From assembly GCF_004793475.1 (NCBI RefSeq), contig NZ_SRYZ01000003.1, positions 1 through 64,000 of the forward strand: a DNA stretch of 64,000 nt. The letters run 5' to 3'. This DNA comes from Bacteroides muris (ex Afrizal et al. 2022) (GTDB taxonomy: Bacteria; Bacteroidota; Bacteroidia; Bacteroidales; Bacteroidaceae). Below, one piece after another: positions 42,239-50,757 of this stretch (positions within the stretch are counted from its first letter, which is position 1; the number at the start of each line of letters is the position of its first letter). The notes under the pieces were generated by a model that ran no database searches, was not told the origin of the DNA, and worked only from the letters and a program-made list of their open reading frames with translations. A program made the position numbers and the translations under genes.

Positions 42239-42934
42239 ATGAAAAAGAAGTATCTCATTATTACAGTTTTGTTCACCTGCTTCTGCCTGCTTCCAGCCTC
42301 TGCCCAACAAGTAAAATTCGGCATTGAAGCCGGCGGAAACTGGTCGCACTACAAAAACGATAAATCGAAAGCCGAACAAGTGGGAAGTATGGGAGGCGGT
42401 TTCCAATTGGGCGGAACCGTGGACTACGAGTTCAAACACCACTGGATGCTGATGTCTGGACTCACCTGGATGCAGACCCGAAGCAGCATGGAGCTGTTCA
42501 ATGCCAGCGTACCTTTCTTCCCTGATACGGAAATAAAGATGAACCACTTGAACATCCCTATAAAAATAGGCTACAACATTCGTATCAGCAAAAGCCTCAG
42601 CCTGATACCCTACGTGGGCATCTATGGTTCCATCAACTTCAATGCAGGTAAGTGTGACGTAAAGAACCCTTATTATATGGGAGAAACCAATCATTGGAGA
42701 CCTATGGACGGGTATTCATACATCGTGCCGACAGAAGCAGACATTCCGTATGAATATGAAGCTACCATAGACGCTTTCCGCCGTTGGAATTATGGCGCGG
42801 TGGGAGGCATGAAAGCAGTGATAGCAGGCAGATACACCGTTTCACTCCAATACTACGAATCCATAAAGAAAGTACAGAAACAGTGTAACCTACGCAACTA
42901 CGGCTATCAGCTTAACGTAGGCTATCAATTCTGA
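42239..42934 (+). CDS. PorT-like outer-membrane beta-barrel protein
   Basis: 231 residues. Signal peptide MKKKYLIITVLFTCFCLLPA with cleavage at ASA-QQ. The mature chain begins VKFGIEAGGNWSHYKND and alternates amphipathic strands (IPIKIGYNIRISKSLSLIPY, VGIYGSINF), ending in NVGYQF with the terminal Phe typical of Bam-inserted barrels. Length and pattern fit an 8-stranded porin-like/PorT family protein. Specific role unknown. Followed by a strong terminator. Confidence 0.8.
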   Translation: MKKKYLIITVLFTCFCLLPASAQQVKFGIEAGGNWSHYKNDKSKAEQVGSMGGGFQLGGTVDYEFKHHWMLMSGLTWMQTRSSMELFNASVPFFPDTEIKMNHLNIPIKIGYNIRISKSLSLIPYVGIYGSINFNAGKCDVKNPYYMGETNHWRPMDGYSYIVPTEADIPYEYEATIDAFRRWNYGAVGGMKAVIAGRYTVSLQYYESIKKVQKQCNLRNYGYQLNVGYQF

Positions 42935-42956
42935 CACAAAAACTAAAGTCTATAAG

Positions 42957-42998
42957 AAAGTTGCACATACCCGACACAAGGGATGTGCAACTTTTATA
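42957..42998 (+). terminator. Terminator of the beta-barrel gene
   Basis: A 12-bp stem (AAAGTTGCACAT / ATGTGCAACTTT) begins 22 bp after the stop and runs into TTTTA. Confidence 0.85.
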
Positions 42999-43127
42999 AT
43001 CGGTTTAAATTTATCAGCTTCAGCATCATTCACCTTATCTGTTTTTCGTCCAAACATCTTTCACCAGAAAACACTGTCAATCAGCCACTTCTTTGTAAAG
43101 GTGAAGGATATGAAGCACGATGAATGC

Positions 43128-43646
43128 CTATTTCTTCCGTTTCCGCTTCTTTGCCGATTCCACCGCTTCGGCCACCACCGGCTTATTCGCAAACCGTTTG
43201 GTATAGTTGCTATAATCGGGAACGGTACGTTCATAAGTCGGGTCGACAAACAACGGGCTGGAAATGATATGGTCTGCCGTACTGCGGTTGCAGCAGAACA
43301 CGATGTTCTCCACACCGGCAAGGCGGGTCAGCGCCTTCACATCCGTATCGTGCGGCTGAAGGGTCATCGGGTCGGTAAAAAAGAAAAGATAGTCAATCTC
43401 TCCGTCCACAATGCGCGAACCCATCTGCTGGTCGCCACCCAAAGGACCGGATTTAAGGATAGTGAAATCCCATTCCACATCAGGATGTTTCTCCCGGAGC
43501 GCTGCGAGGATAAGGGTACCCGTCGTACCCGTACAATAGAATTTATGCCCCATCAGCAATTCCGAGTTCCACAGTACCCACTCGATGAGGTCTTTCTTCA
43601 TGGCGTCGTGTGCCACTAATCCAATCTTTCTAACTAATTTTTCCAT
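43128..43646 (-). CDS. mgsA: Methylglyoxal synthase
   Basis: 172 residues. It converts dihydroxyacetone phosphate to methylglyoxal and phosphate, a relief valve for sugar-phosphate overload. The MGS-like fold is seen in KIGLVAHDAMKKDLIEWVLW (His, first Asp), FYCTGTTGTLI (phosphate loop), LKSGPLGGDQQMGSRI (catalytic Asp region) and FFTDPMTLQPHDTDV. A Lys/Arg tail (KKRKRKK) ends the protein. Slightly longer than the E. coli enzyme (152). Confidence 0.93.
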   Translation of the reverse strand: MEKLVRKIGLVAHDAMKKDLIEWVLWNSELLMGHKFYCTGTTGTLILAALREKHPDVEWDFTILKSGPLGGDQQMGSRIVDGEIDYLFFFTDPMTLQPHDTDVKALTRLAGVENIVFCCNRSTADHIISSPLFVDPTYERTVPDYSNYTKRFANKPVVAEAVESAKKRKRKK

Positions 43647-43668
43647 AAGCCAAAACCTTTAATTATTT

Positions 43669-43817
43669 AAGTTTCGCATGTCTTCGGCATGCTTTCAGTG
43701 AACAAGTTGACAAGGAGGGATAAACAGTCATCTTGCTTTTTAAAGTGATTACAAGGAAAAGCCTTGTATCCTTATTTACTTGTTCACTGAAAGCTAGTTC
43801 TTGAACTTGCGAAACTT
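43669..43817. repeat. 149-bp nested inverted-repeat element (MITE-like or structured RNA)
   Basis: The outer arms AAGTTTCGCA (43669-43678) and TGCGAAACTT (43808-43817) are perfect. The inner arms CTTTCAGTGAACAAGT (43692-43707) and ACTTGTTCACTGAAAG (43778-43793) are perfect over 16 bp. Between outer and inner arms each side has its own hairpin: GCATG/CATGC (43676-43692) on the left, AGTTC/GAACT (about 43796-43807) on the right. A further hairpin TACAAGG/CCTTGTA (43750-43768) sits in the centre. The flanks are TTAAT-like on both sides. No gene lies inside. Confidence 0.75.
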
Positions 43818-43849
43818 GATTAATAAACAATTAGAAACGGCAACAGTTT

Positions 43850-44866
43850 TTATAATTGCGAAAAGAATTTCTTTCCATGCAGATAAAACTGCGCCAGGAT
43901 GCTGCCTTTTGTCCGTTCGGGTATGGCGGCAAACGTAGTTTTTTCCAGATTCTCTTTGCGGGACGCTGTAAATGAGGCGCGGAGAGAACTGTAGGCACGG
44001 CGAGCACGAAGCACAGCCAAAGCATTGGGAAACTGGCCTTTCAGCATGAAACTGAGAGCTGCCGTATAGTCGAGTACCGCACGCACACGCATCACGGGAA
44101 CCAAGTCCTCCTGCGGCAGATTCTTATAAAGCATTACAAGGTTATTACGGAAATTGAGGAAAGTCTTGCGCGGATTCTCCTTCTTCAAAGTGGCCCCTCC
44201 CACATGAAACACCACGCTCTGCGGTACGCATGCCAACTGCCTGCCGCGGGCACGAAGCCGCCAACATAAATCTATCTCCTCCATGTGGGCAAAAAAACGT
44301 CCGTCCAGTCCACCCGCTTCCCGGTAATCTGCCAGACGGATGAACAGAGCCGCCCCCGTAGCCCAGAAAATGGGTATCACCGTGTCGTATTGTCCCTTGT
44401 CCTCTTCTACCACGCCCATGATGCGGCCACGACAGAAGGGATAGCCATAGCGGTCGATGAAACCTCCCGCAGCTCCGGCATACTCAAACTGCCCCTTGTT
44501 ACGCCAACTGCGTATCTTCGGCTGGCAAGCGGCCGTCTCCGGATGGGCATCCATATACCCTGCCAATGGGACAAGCCAGTGTTCGGTAACCTCCACATCG
44601 GAGTTGAGCAGCACTACATACTCTGCCTCCACCTGCTTCAATGCCAGGTTGTATCCGTCGGCAAAACCGTGGTTCTCTTCCAGCAGAATCAAGCGCACAG
44701 AAGGAAACTCGCGACGGAGCATTGCCACGGAAGCATCCGTGGAACCATTGTCCGCCACATACACCACAGCATCGTCCGCCTCCGAAAATCGGACTACAGA
44801 GGGAAGAAAAGAGCGGAGCATGTCGCATCCGTTCCAGTTCAGTATGACAACAGCAATCTTATCCAT
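43850..44866 (-). CDS. GT2 family glycosyltransferase (rhamnosyltransferase-like)
   Basis: 338 residues. GT-A fold start VVILNWNGCDMLRSFLPSVV, then VADNGSTDASV, LLNSDVEVTEHW (DxD-type metal site), FWATGAALFIR and the late HMEEIDLCWRLRARG (ED acceptor motif). It resembles rhamnosyl or galactosyl transferases of cell-surface glycan assembly. It overlaps the upstream acyltransferase gene by 8 bp, so the two are translated together, suggesting a lipid A/LPS setting. Confidence 0.85.
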   Translation of the reverse strand: MDKIAVVILNWNGCDMLRSFLPSVVRFSEADDAVVYVADNGSTDASVAMLRREFPSVRLILLEENHGFADGYNLALKQVEAEYVVLLNSDVEVTEHWLVPLAGYMDAHPETAACQPKIRSWRNKGQFEYAGAAGGFIDRYGYPFCRGRIMGVVEEDKGQYDTVIPIFWATGAALFIRLADYREAGGLDGRFFAHMEEIDLCWRLRARGRQLACVPQSVVFHVGGATLKKENPRKTFLNFRNNLVMLYKNLPQEDLVPVMRVRAVLDYTAALSFMLKGQFPNALAVLRARRAYSSLRASFTASRKENLEKTTFAAIPERTKGSILAQFYLHGKKFFSQL

Positions 44867-45758
44867 GTTGCACAGATTCTTTTCGTTTATTTTTCCAGCG
44901 TTTATGAGACCAGAACCAATAAGCCGGTTCGCGCCGGATGGTCTGCTCCAGACGACGGGCGAAGCACTCGGTTATCTCGCCATCCGCCGTCTGCTTGGGA
45001 GTTTCGGTAACCAGGTCGAAGAGCACTTTGCAATATCCCCTGGATGTCCGTTCCAATTCACAATAAAAGACGGGGAAGTCCATCAGCTTGGCAATGCGCT
45101 CGGCACCATCCATGAATACGGTGTCCTGATTCAAGAACGTAGTCCAGTAATGAGCCTCGTTGCGGCTGGGCGACTGGTCCGTAATCAGGCCGATGGCTAT
45201 CCGCCTGCCTTCACGGCGAAGCTTTATCACTTCGCGTGCCGTGGAATGTTTCGCCACATTGTATCCTCCAAACCGGGCGCGGATATGCTTAAACATCTCG
45301 TCCAGATACTTATTGCTTAGCGGTTTGTACACCTGCACTGGGATATCGCCCGGGTGCATGATGGCTCCCATGCCTATAATCCACTCAAAATTGGCATAAT
45401 GGGGAATCAACAGTACAATGCCTCCATGCTTCTCTATCATGGCAAGGTATTCTTCCTTATTATCATACTTCATCCGGCGGCAGAGCTCCTCGAAAGACAT
45501 GCGCAGCATCTTCACCTCTTCCAGCATATAGTCGCAGATATAATGGTAGAACTTGCGCTCTATCTCCATCAACTCGGTTTCCGACTTCTCCGGAAAGGAA
45601 TTGCGAAGGTTGCGGCGAACGACTTGCTTCCGATAATGCACGACGTGGCGCATCAGGAAGTACAGCCCGTCGGACAACGCATAAAGCGCCCGGAAAGGCA
45701 GAAGTGCCACAAGCCACATGCCCGCATAAGTCAGCCAATAGACAATTTTTGATTTCAC
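44859..45758 (-). CDS. LpxL/HtrB-family lipid A acyltransferase
   Basis: 299 residues. One N-terminal membrane helix (about 8-25) precedes the acyltransferase domain with LRNSFPEKSETELMEIERKF, the catalytic block LLIPHYANFEWIIG (H-x4-E form, about 120-133), PVQVYKPLSNKYLDE and GLITDQSPSR. The family adds secondary acyl chains to lipid A at the inner-membrane cytoplasmic face. The gene comes first in a pair with the GT2 gene and lies 44 bp after mtaB, so all three may be one transcript. Confidence 0.85.
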   Translation of the reverse strand: MKSKIVYWLTYAGMWLVALLPFRALYALSDGLYFLMRHVVHYRKQVVRRNLRNSFPEKSETELMEIERKFYHYICDYMLEEVKMLRMSFEELCRRMKYDNKEEYLAMIEKHGGIVLLIPHYANFEWIIGMGAIMHPGDIPVQVYKPLSNKYLDEMFKHIRARFGGYNVAKHSTAREVIKLRREGRRIAIGLITDQSPSRNEAHYWTTFLNQDTVFMDGAERIAKLMDFPVFYCELERTSRGYCKVLFDLVTETPKQTADGEITECFARRLEQTIRREPAYWFWSHKRWKNKRKESVQHG

Positions 45759-45802
45759 TTCGTCAGTTAGTTATAAGTTATAAGTTGCAAAGGAGGCATT
45801 CC

Positions 45803-47119
45803 TCATTCTATTGTTCCCAAGAGTGCAGTGCCGCCGGCATTGAAATCGCCCAAGCGCACAGACACGAGCCGGTTATCCAATGCGGCATCATGGGGGACTT
45901 CCACACGGATATAATTGGGAGTGAAGCCGTGCATCGGCAGTCCGGGTTTGGGACGCTCCAGCAACACCGGCATAGTCTGCCCGATATGGCGCGCATAGAA
46001 AGCACGGATCTTTTCGTCCGAAAGCTCCAGCAATTGCTGGCTCCTGCGGTGCTTTTCTTCGGGTGCCACCACGTGGTCTATCTTCAAGGCCTGCGTGCCG
46101 GGACGCTCCGAATAGCTGAAGACATGAAGCTGCGTCACGTCCAGGCTCTTGATAAACTCATAAGCCTGCCCGAAATACTCCTCCGTCTCTCCACGGGTAC
46201 CCACAATAACGTCCACCCCTATAAAGGAGTCGGGCATCACTTCCTTTATCTTCTTTATCTTCGAGGCAAACAAGGCGGTATCGTAACGGCGTCGCATCAG
46301 CTTCAGCACCTCGTCACTGCCCGACTGCAACGGTATATGGAAATGAGGCATGAAACGCCGGGAACGGGACACGTATTCTATGATTTCATCCGTCAGCAGA
46401 TTCGGCTCGATAGAGGATATGCGGTAACGCTCAATGCCTTCCACATCGTCCAACGCTTTCACCAGGTCGAAGAAAGTCTCACCGGTAGATTTGCCGAAGT
46501 CTCCTATATTGACACCGGTCAATACTATTTCCTTTCCACCTTCGGCAGCTGCCCGGCTGGCCTGCTCCACCATAGAAGCAATGCTGCCGTTACGGCTACG
46601 TCCGCGGGCAAAGGGAATGGTGCAATAGGAACAATAATAATCGCAACCGTCCTGCACTTTCAGGAAGAAACGGGTACGGTCGCCACGCGAACAAGACGGG
46701 GCAAACGAACGTATATCCTTCAAAGCAGAAGTATAGGCCTCGCCGGTCTCGTGCTTCTGCAGATTACCCAAGTACTGGAGCAGGTCTTTCTTCTGCTCAG
46801 CTCCCAGCACCACGTCCACACCTTCTATCTTTGCCACCGTGTCCGGTTTCAACTGGGCATAGCAACCGGTCACCACGACAAACGCGCCCGGATGTTGCTT
46901 CACCAGCTTGTGGATGACCTGGCGGCACTTCTTGTCCGCCACTTCTGTCACCGAGCAGGTATTCACTACGCAAATATCCGCTTTCTCACCCTTGCGCGCC
47001 GTACGCACACCCGCTTCCCGCAAAATTCTACCGATAGTAGAGGTCTCCGAGAAGTTCAGTTTGCACCCCAACGTATAGTAAACCGCCGTCTTATCTTGAA
47101 ATATATTGGTATCTATCAT
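45803..47119 (-). CDS. mtaB: tRNA t6A37 methylthiotransferase
   Basis: About 438 residues of the radical-SAM methylthiotransferase family. The N-terminal UPF0004 domain has three Cys (LGCKLNFSE, NTCSVTEVADKKC) for one 4Fe-4S cluster. The radical-SAM core has CDYYCSYCTIPFARG (Cx3Cx2C) for the second. GTDVIVG-type and TRAM-like C-terminal segments follow. It turns N6-threonylcarbamoyl-A37 into its 2-methylthio form in tRNAs reading ANN codons. Start at 47119 (MIDTNIFQDKTAVYYTLGCK); the upstream ATG at 47146 lies against the -7 element. Confidence 0.92.
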   Translation of the reverse strand: MIDTNIFQDKTAVYYTLGCKLNFSETSTIGRILREAGVRTARKGEKADICVVNTCSVTEVADKKCRQVIHKLVKQHPGAFVVVTGCYAQLKPDTVAKIEGVDVVLGAEQKKDLLQYLGNLQKHETGEAYTSALKDIRSFAPSCSRGDRTRFFLKVQDGCDYYCSYCTIPFARGRSRNGSIASMVEQASRAAAEGGKEIVLTGVNIGDFGKSTGETFFDLVKALDDVEGIERYRISSIEPNLLTDEIIEYVSRSRRFMPHFHIPLQSGSDEVLKLMRRRYDTALFASKIKKIKEVMPDSFIGVDVIVGTRGETEEYFGQAYEFIKSLDVTQLHVFSYSERPGTQALKIDHVVAPEEKHRRSQQLLELSDEKIRAFYARHIGQTMPVLLERPKPGLPMHGFTPNYIRVEVPHDAALDNRLVSVRLGDFNAGGTALLGTIE

Positions 47120-47143
47120 GAGCTTATAAACACATTTATGCTG

Positions 47144-47151
47144 CAAAGATA
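47144..47151 (-). promoter_or_regulatory. -7 element for mtaB
   Basis: Minus-strand TATCTTTG, 24 bp upstream of the chosen mtaB ATG and divergent to the ligase promoter. Confidence 0.65.
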
Positions 47152-47173
47152 TACATTATTAATCTATTTTCCC

Positions 47174-47181
47174 TACTTTTG
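47174..47181 (+). promoter_or_regulatory. -7 element for the acyl-CoA ligase gene
   Basis: TACTTTTG, 23 bp before the ATG at 47205. Confidence 0.6.
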
Positions 47182-47204
47182 CACACTCAACTAAAATTTG
47201 TGCA

Positions 47205-48878
47205 ATGATACAAGAGAACTTTATCAAACTATACGAGCATAGTTTCCGCGAAAATTGGGAACTCCCCTGCTATACCAACTATGGAGAAAACGAGAGTTAT
47301 ACTTATGGCGAAGTGGCACAAGAAATTGCGAAACTGCACCTTCTCTTCAAACACTGCCAACTGCGCCGCGGTGACAAGATATCCATCATCGGCAAGAACA
47401 ATGCACGCTGGTGTATCGCCTACATGGCTACCATTACATACGGCGGCATCGTAGTCCCCATCCTGCAAGATTTCAACCCCAATGACGTACATCATATTGT
47501 AAACCACTCCGAATCAACGTTCCTCTTTACCAGCGACACCATTTGGGAACATCTGGAAGAAGAACGCCTCACCGGCCTGCGTGGCGTATTCTCATTAAAC
47601 GACTTCCGCTGTCTGTATCAGCGGGACGGAGAAACCATCCAGCGTTTCCTCAAGCATGTGGACGACGAAATGAAAGTAACCTACCCAAACGGTTTTCGTA
47701 AGGAAGACATCGCTTATGCAGACCTTTCCAACGACAAGGTCATGCTGTTGAATTATACCTCGGGTACTACCGGATTCAGCAAGGGAGTGATGCTGATGGG
47801 AAACAATCTGGCCGGCAACGTCACCTTTGGTATACGTACCGAGTTACTGAAAAAAGGGGATAAAGTGCTCTCTTTCCTGCCTCTGGCACATGCTTACGGC
47901 TGCGCTTTCGACTTCCTTACTGCTACTGCCGTCGGCACACACGTCACATTATTAGGAAAAGTGCCTTCCCCAAAAATCCTGATGAAAGCTTTTGAGGAAG
48001 TAAAACCCAACCTGATTATCACTGTACCCCTTGTCATTGAAAAGATATACAAGAACGTAATACAGCCCATCATCAACAAAAAGGCCATGAAATGGGCACT
48101 CAACATTCCCTTGCTCGACGGACAGATATACGGGCAAATCCGCAAGAAACTAATTGATGCACTGGGCGGACGTTTCAAGGAAGTTATCATAGGAGGGGCG
48201 GCGATGAATCCGGAAGTAGAAGAGTTTTTCCACCGCATCAAGTTCCCCTTCACCATTGGCTATGGCATGACCGAATGTGCTCCCCTCATCAGCTATGCTC
48301 CCTGGAATGAATTCGTCCCGACTTCTTCCGGACGGGTACTCGACATCATGGAAGCCCGTATTTACAAGGAAAACCCGGACGACAAACTCGGTGAAATACA
48401 AGTACGCGGCGAGAACGTAATGACCGGTTACTATAAGAACCCCGAAGCCACCAAAGAAGTCTTCACCGAAGACGGATGGCTTCGCACCGGCGACCTGGGC
48501 ACACTGGACGCAAACAACAATCTTTATATCCGCGGACGCAGCAAGACCATGATTCTCAGTTCCAGCGGACAGAATATCTTTCCCGAAGAAATAGAAGCAC
48601 GGCTCAACAACATGCCTTTCGTCCTGGAAAGTCTTGTTATCGAACGGAATAAAAGACTGGTAGCACTGGTCTATGCCGACTATGAAGCCTTGGATTCCTT
48701 AGGGTTGAACCAACCGGACAACCTCAAAACTATTATGGACGAGAATCTCAAAAATCTGAATAATAGCGTGGCAGCCTATGAAAAAGTAAGCCAAATCCAA
48801 CTTTATCCGACAGAATTTGAGAAAACGCCTAAAAGAAGTATCAAGAGATATTTATACAACAGCATTGCCGAAGATTAA
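47205..48878 (+). CDS. Long-chain fatty acid--CoA ligase (AMP-forming)
   Basis: 557 residues of the ANL superfamily. The P-loop-like motif is LLNYTSGTTGFSKGVMLMG (about 180-198). The adenine-binding motif IGYGMTECAPLISY, the TGDLG hinge region (LRTGDLGTLDANNNLYIRGR) and the C-terminal lysine region (FEKTPKRSIKRYLY) are all present. It activates a fatty acid to acyl-AMP and then acyl-CoA in the cytoplasm. The N-terminus lacks membrane segments. Chain-length preference is not evident. Confidence 0.9.
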   Translation: MIQENFIKLYEHSFRENWELPCYTNYGENESYTYGEVAQEIAKLHLLFKHCQLRRGDKISIIGKNNARWCIAYMATITYGGIVVPILQDFNPNDVHHIVNHSESTFLFTSDTIWEHLEEERLTGLRGVFSLNDFRCLYQRDGETIQRFLKHVDDEMKVTYPNGFRKEDIAYADLSNDKVMLLNYTSGTTGFSKGVMLMGNNLAGNVTFGIRTELLKKGDKVLSFLPLAHAYGCAFDFLTATAVGTHVTLLGKVPSPKILMKAFEEVKPNLIITVPLVIEKIYKNVIQPIINKKAMKWALNIPLLDGQIYGQIRKKLIDALGGRFKEVIIGGAAMNPEVEEFFHRIKFPFTIGYGMTECAPLISYAPWNEFVPTSSGRVLDIMEARIYKENPDDKLGEIQVRGENVMTGYYKNPEATKEVFTEDGWLRTGDLGTLDANNNLYIRGRSKTMILSSSGQNIFPEEIEARLNNMPFVLESLVIERNKRLVALVYADYEALDSLGLNQPDNLKTIMDENLKNLNNSVAAYEKVSQIQLYPTEFEKTPKRSIKRYLYNSIAED

Positions 48879-48977
48879 TATGTTGTAAAACATGTAGATA
48901 GGGATGAAAACAGCCGAACCTCCAAAAAAAATATAAAAAAAGTTGGGGTTTCGAGAACAACATATCCAAAAAGTACA

Positions 48978-48985
48978 TACCTTTG
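48978..48985 (+). promoter_or_regulatory. -7 element for the alanine-rich lipoprotein gene
   Basis: TACCTTTG, 50 bp before the ATG at 49036. Confidence 0.7.
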
Positions 48986-49035
48986 CAGCGTTTTAATAAA
49001 GCAACTGATTGTATTACGTTTTAAAAGTAAAGAAA

Positions 49036-49248
49036 ATGAAAAAATTAGTTTTGATGGCTGCAGCTATCGTAGCAGTATCTTTCGCATCTTGTGGTAACAA
49101 AGCAGCTAATGCTGAACAAGCAACTGCAGATTCTATCCGTATCGCTGACTCAATCGCAGCTGTAGAAGCAGCAGCAGCTGAAGCAGCAGCAGCCGCAGCA
49201 GCAGCTGACACTGCAGCAGTAGATAGCGCAGCTGTTGTAGCTGAATAA
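49036..49248 (+). CDS. Small alanine-rich lipoprotein
   Basis: 70 residues. MKKLVLMAAAIVAVSFASCG is a lipoprotein signal with lipobox FASC. The mature 52 residues are about half Ala in a helical low-complexity run (EAAAAEAAAAAAAADTAAVD), with Asp/Glu placed at regular intervals and no aromatic residue. The codons are mostly GCA/GCT. It resembles Lpp-like or spacer lipoproteins of the envelope, but no family is certain. It has its own promoter and terminator. An upstream in-frame ATG at 49009 is rejected because it would bury the signal. Confidence 0.75.
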   Translation: MKKLVLMAAAIVAVSFASCGNKAANAEQATADSIRIADSIAAVEAAAAEAAAAAAAADTAAVDSAAVVAE

Positions 49249-49275
49249 TGTCAGTTACAACACTCGAGAGAATTG

Positions 49276-49314
49276 AAAGTCTGACGTGCATAAAAGCACA
49301 CCAGACTTTTTTTA
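49276..49314 (+). terminator. Terminator of the alanine-rich lipoprotein gene
   Basis: The stem AAAGTCTG/CAGACTTT with an internal GTGC/GCAC pairing is followed by seven T residues. Confidence 0.9.
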
Positions 49315-49461
49315 TGCCCTATACCCTCCTCGATTAACCTTGAGAATTATTCATTTCCGACCACAATTTCCCCATACAACCTATTTATCTAGCAGATTGA
49401 TAAAACAGTATCTGCCATTGGCAAATTCTACAAATAGCAGCCAATTCAAACGAATAAAAAT

Positions 49462-49494
49462 AAAAAGCCCGATTCCTGTAAGGAACCGGGCTTT
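49462..49494 (-). terminator. Terminator of the rpsF-rpsR-rplI operon
   Basis: A 13-bp stem (AAAGCCCGATTCC / GGAACCGGGCTTT, one mismatch) followed on the minus strand by a T-rich run, 22 bp past rplI. Confidence 0.85.
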
Positions 49495-49516
49495 CCATTA
49501 ATTATAGCATACTTAT

Positions 49517-49963
49517 TTATTCTTCTGCAACCACTTCAAAAGGAACTTCTACAGAAACTTCCTTGTGCAACTTAACGATAGCCTTGTAATTGCCAACTTC
49601 TTTCACAGCATCCTTCACAACGATAATCTTACGATCGATGCTGTGACCCAATTTAGCCAACTCTTCAGCAATCTGGATGTTACCAACAGAACCGAAGATA
49701 GTACCAGTAGAGCTAACCTTAGTAGCAATCTTCAATGATACGCCTTCCAACTTAGCAGCCAGTTCTTCAGCATCCTTTTTGATTTTTTCCAGCTTGTGAG
49801 CACGTTGTTTCAACTCTTCAGCCAACATTTTCTTTGCAGACGGAGAAGCAATGACAGCTTTACCAGTCGGAATGAGGTAGTTACGACCGTAACCAGACTT
49901 TACTGTTACGATGTCGTTCTTATAACCCAAGTTTACAATGTCTTCTTTCAATATAATTTCCAT
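49517..49963 (-). CDS. rplI: 50S ribosomal protein L9
   Basis: 148 residues, the standard two-lobed L9. The N-terminal RNA-binding domain has MEIILKEDIVNLGYKNDIVT then VKSGYGRNYLIPTGKAVIAS. A long connecting helix rich in Lys/Glu follows, then the C-terminal domain beginning near LEGVSLKIATKVSSTGTIFG. Third gene of the S6-S18-L9 operon, 15 bp after rpsR. Confidence 0.97.
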   Translation of the reverse strand: MEIILKEDIVNLGYKNDIVTVKSGYGRNYLIPTGKAVIASPSAKKMLAEELKQRAHKLEKIKKDAEELAAKLEGVSLKIATKVSSTGTIFGSVGNIQIAEELAKLGHSIDRKIIVVKDAVKEVGNYKAIVKLHKEVSVEVPFEVVAEE

Positions 49964-49978
49964 ACTTTCCTCCTCCTA

Positions 49979-50251
49979 TTATTTCATCATGTCAGTTACA
50001 TAGGGCAGCAACGCCAAATGACGCGCTCTCTTCACAGCTTGAGCTACACGACGTTGGAACTTCAAAGAAGTACCGGTAATACGACGCGGAAGAATCTTTC
50101 CTTGCTCATTCAAGAATTTCTTCAAGAATTCAGGATCTTTGTAGTCAATGTACTTAATACCGCTCTTCTTAAAACGGCAGTATTTTTTCTTCTTAACGTC
50201 TACTGAGGGTGGAGTTAAATATCTGATTTCTGATTGAACTTGTTGTGCCAT
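49979..50251 (-). CDS. rpsR: 30S ribosomal protein S18
   Basis: 90 residues. The core is [20 protein letters not shown], then [20 protein letters not shown] and [11 protein letters not shown], all conserved S18 stretches. It binds S6 on the 30S platform. It lies 2 bp after rpsF, and there is no ssb between them, unlike in Firmicutes. Confidence 0.97.
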   Translation of the reverse strand: MAQQVQSEIRYLTPPSVDVKKKKYCRFKKSGIKYIDYKDPEFLKKFLNEQGKILPRRITGTSLKFQRRVAQAVKRARHLALLPYVTDMMK

Positions 50252-50253
50252 GA

Positions 50254-50598
50254 TTAATCCTCCTTTTTAGTTGATTTAACACTTCTTCTCTTCGCAGCAT
50301 ATTCAGCAGCGTACTTATCTTGTTTGAAAGTCAAGAAACGGATAACGCGCTCGTCACGACGGAAGTTTATTTCCAATTTTTCAATAACAGTAGGTTCTGC
50401 ATTGAACTCAATCAGCTGATAGAAACCGGTTGACTTCTTCTGGATAGGATATGCCAGCTTCTTCAGTCCCCAGTTTTCTTCATTTACAATCTCAGCACCT
50501 TCAGCAGTAAGGATGCCTTTGAATTTTTCTACCGCTTCCTTCATCTGAACATCAGACAAAACGGGAGTCAAAATGAAAACGGTTTCGTATTGATTCAT
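50254..50598 (-). CDS. rpsF: 30S ribosomal protein S6
   Basis: 114 residues. [20 protein letters not shown] opens the ferredoxin-like S6 fold; [20 protein letters not shown] and [20 protein letters not shown] are conserved. First gene of the operon, with a consensus promoter 47 bp upstream. Confidence 0.97.
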   Translation of the reverse strand: MNQYETVFILTPVLSDVQMKEAVEKFKGILTAEGAEIVNEENWGLKKLAYPIQKKSTGFYQLIEFNAEPTVIEKLEINFRRDERVIRFLTFKQDKYAAEYAAKRRSVKSTKKED

Positions 50599-50644
50599 AC
50601 TCGTTTAATTAAATAAATAAATTATTCGTTTTAAAAATGCGGTG

Positions 50645-50652
50645 CAAAGGTA
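50645..50652 (-). promoter_or_regulatory. Consensus promoter for rpsF-rpsR-rplI
   Basis: Minus-strand TACCTTTG (-7) with TTTG (-33; plus-strand CAAA at 50672-50675) separated by 19 bp, an exact match to the Bacteroides sigma-ABfr promoter layout. It is the best promoter in the window. Confidence 0.85.
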
Positions 50653-50725
50653 GACATTTTATTTTGAACTACAAACATTTAATGTTTTTTTGTGTAGGGA
50701 TATAGGAATTGTCTTTAGCTTGCCT

Positions 50726-50733
50726 TATCTTTG
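50726..50733 (+). promoter_or_regulatory. -7 element for the marR-like gene
   Basis: TATCTTTG, 24 bp before the ATG at 50758. It overlaps an in-frame TTG at 50731, which is therefore not the start. Confidence 0.65.
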
Positions 50734-50757
50734 CAAAGTTGTTTAAACAATAATTTC

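Noticed and set aside
45704..47194. A 496-codon open frame on the plus strand
   Set aside because: It lies entirely across mtaB and the acyltransferase start on the other strand; mtaB has all its Fe-S motifs, so this frame is a shadow.
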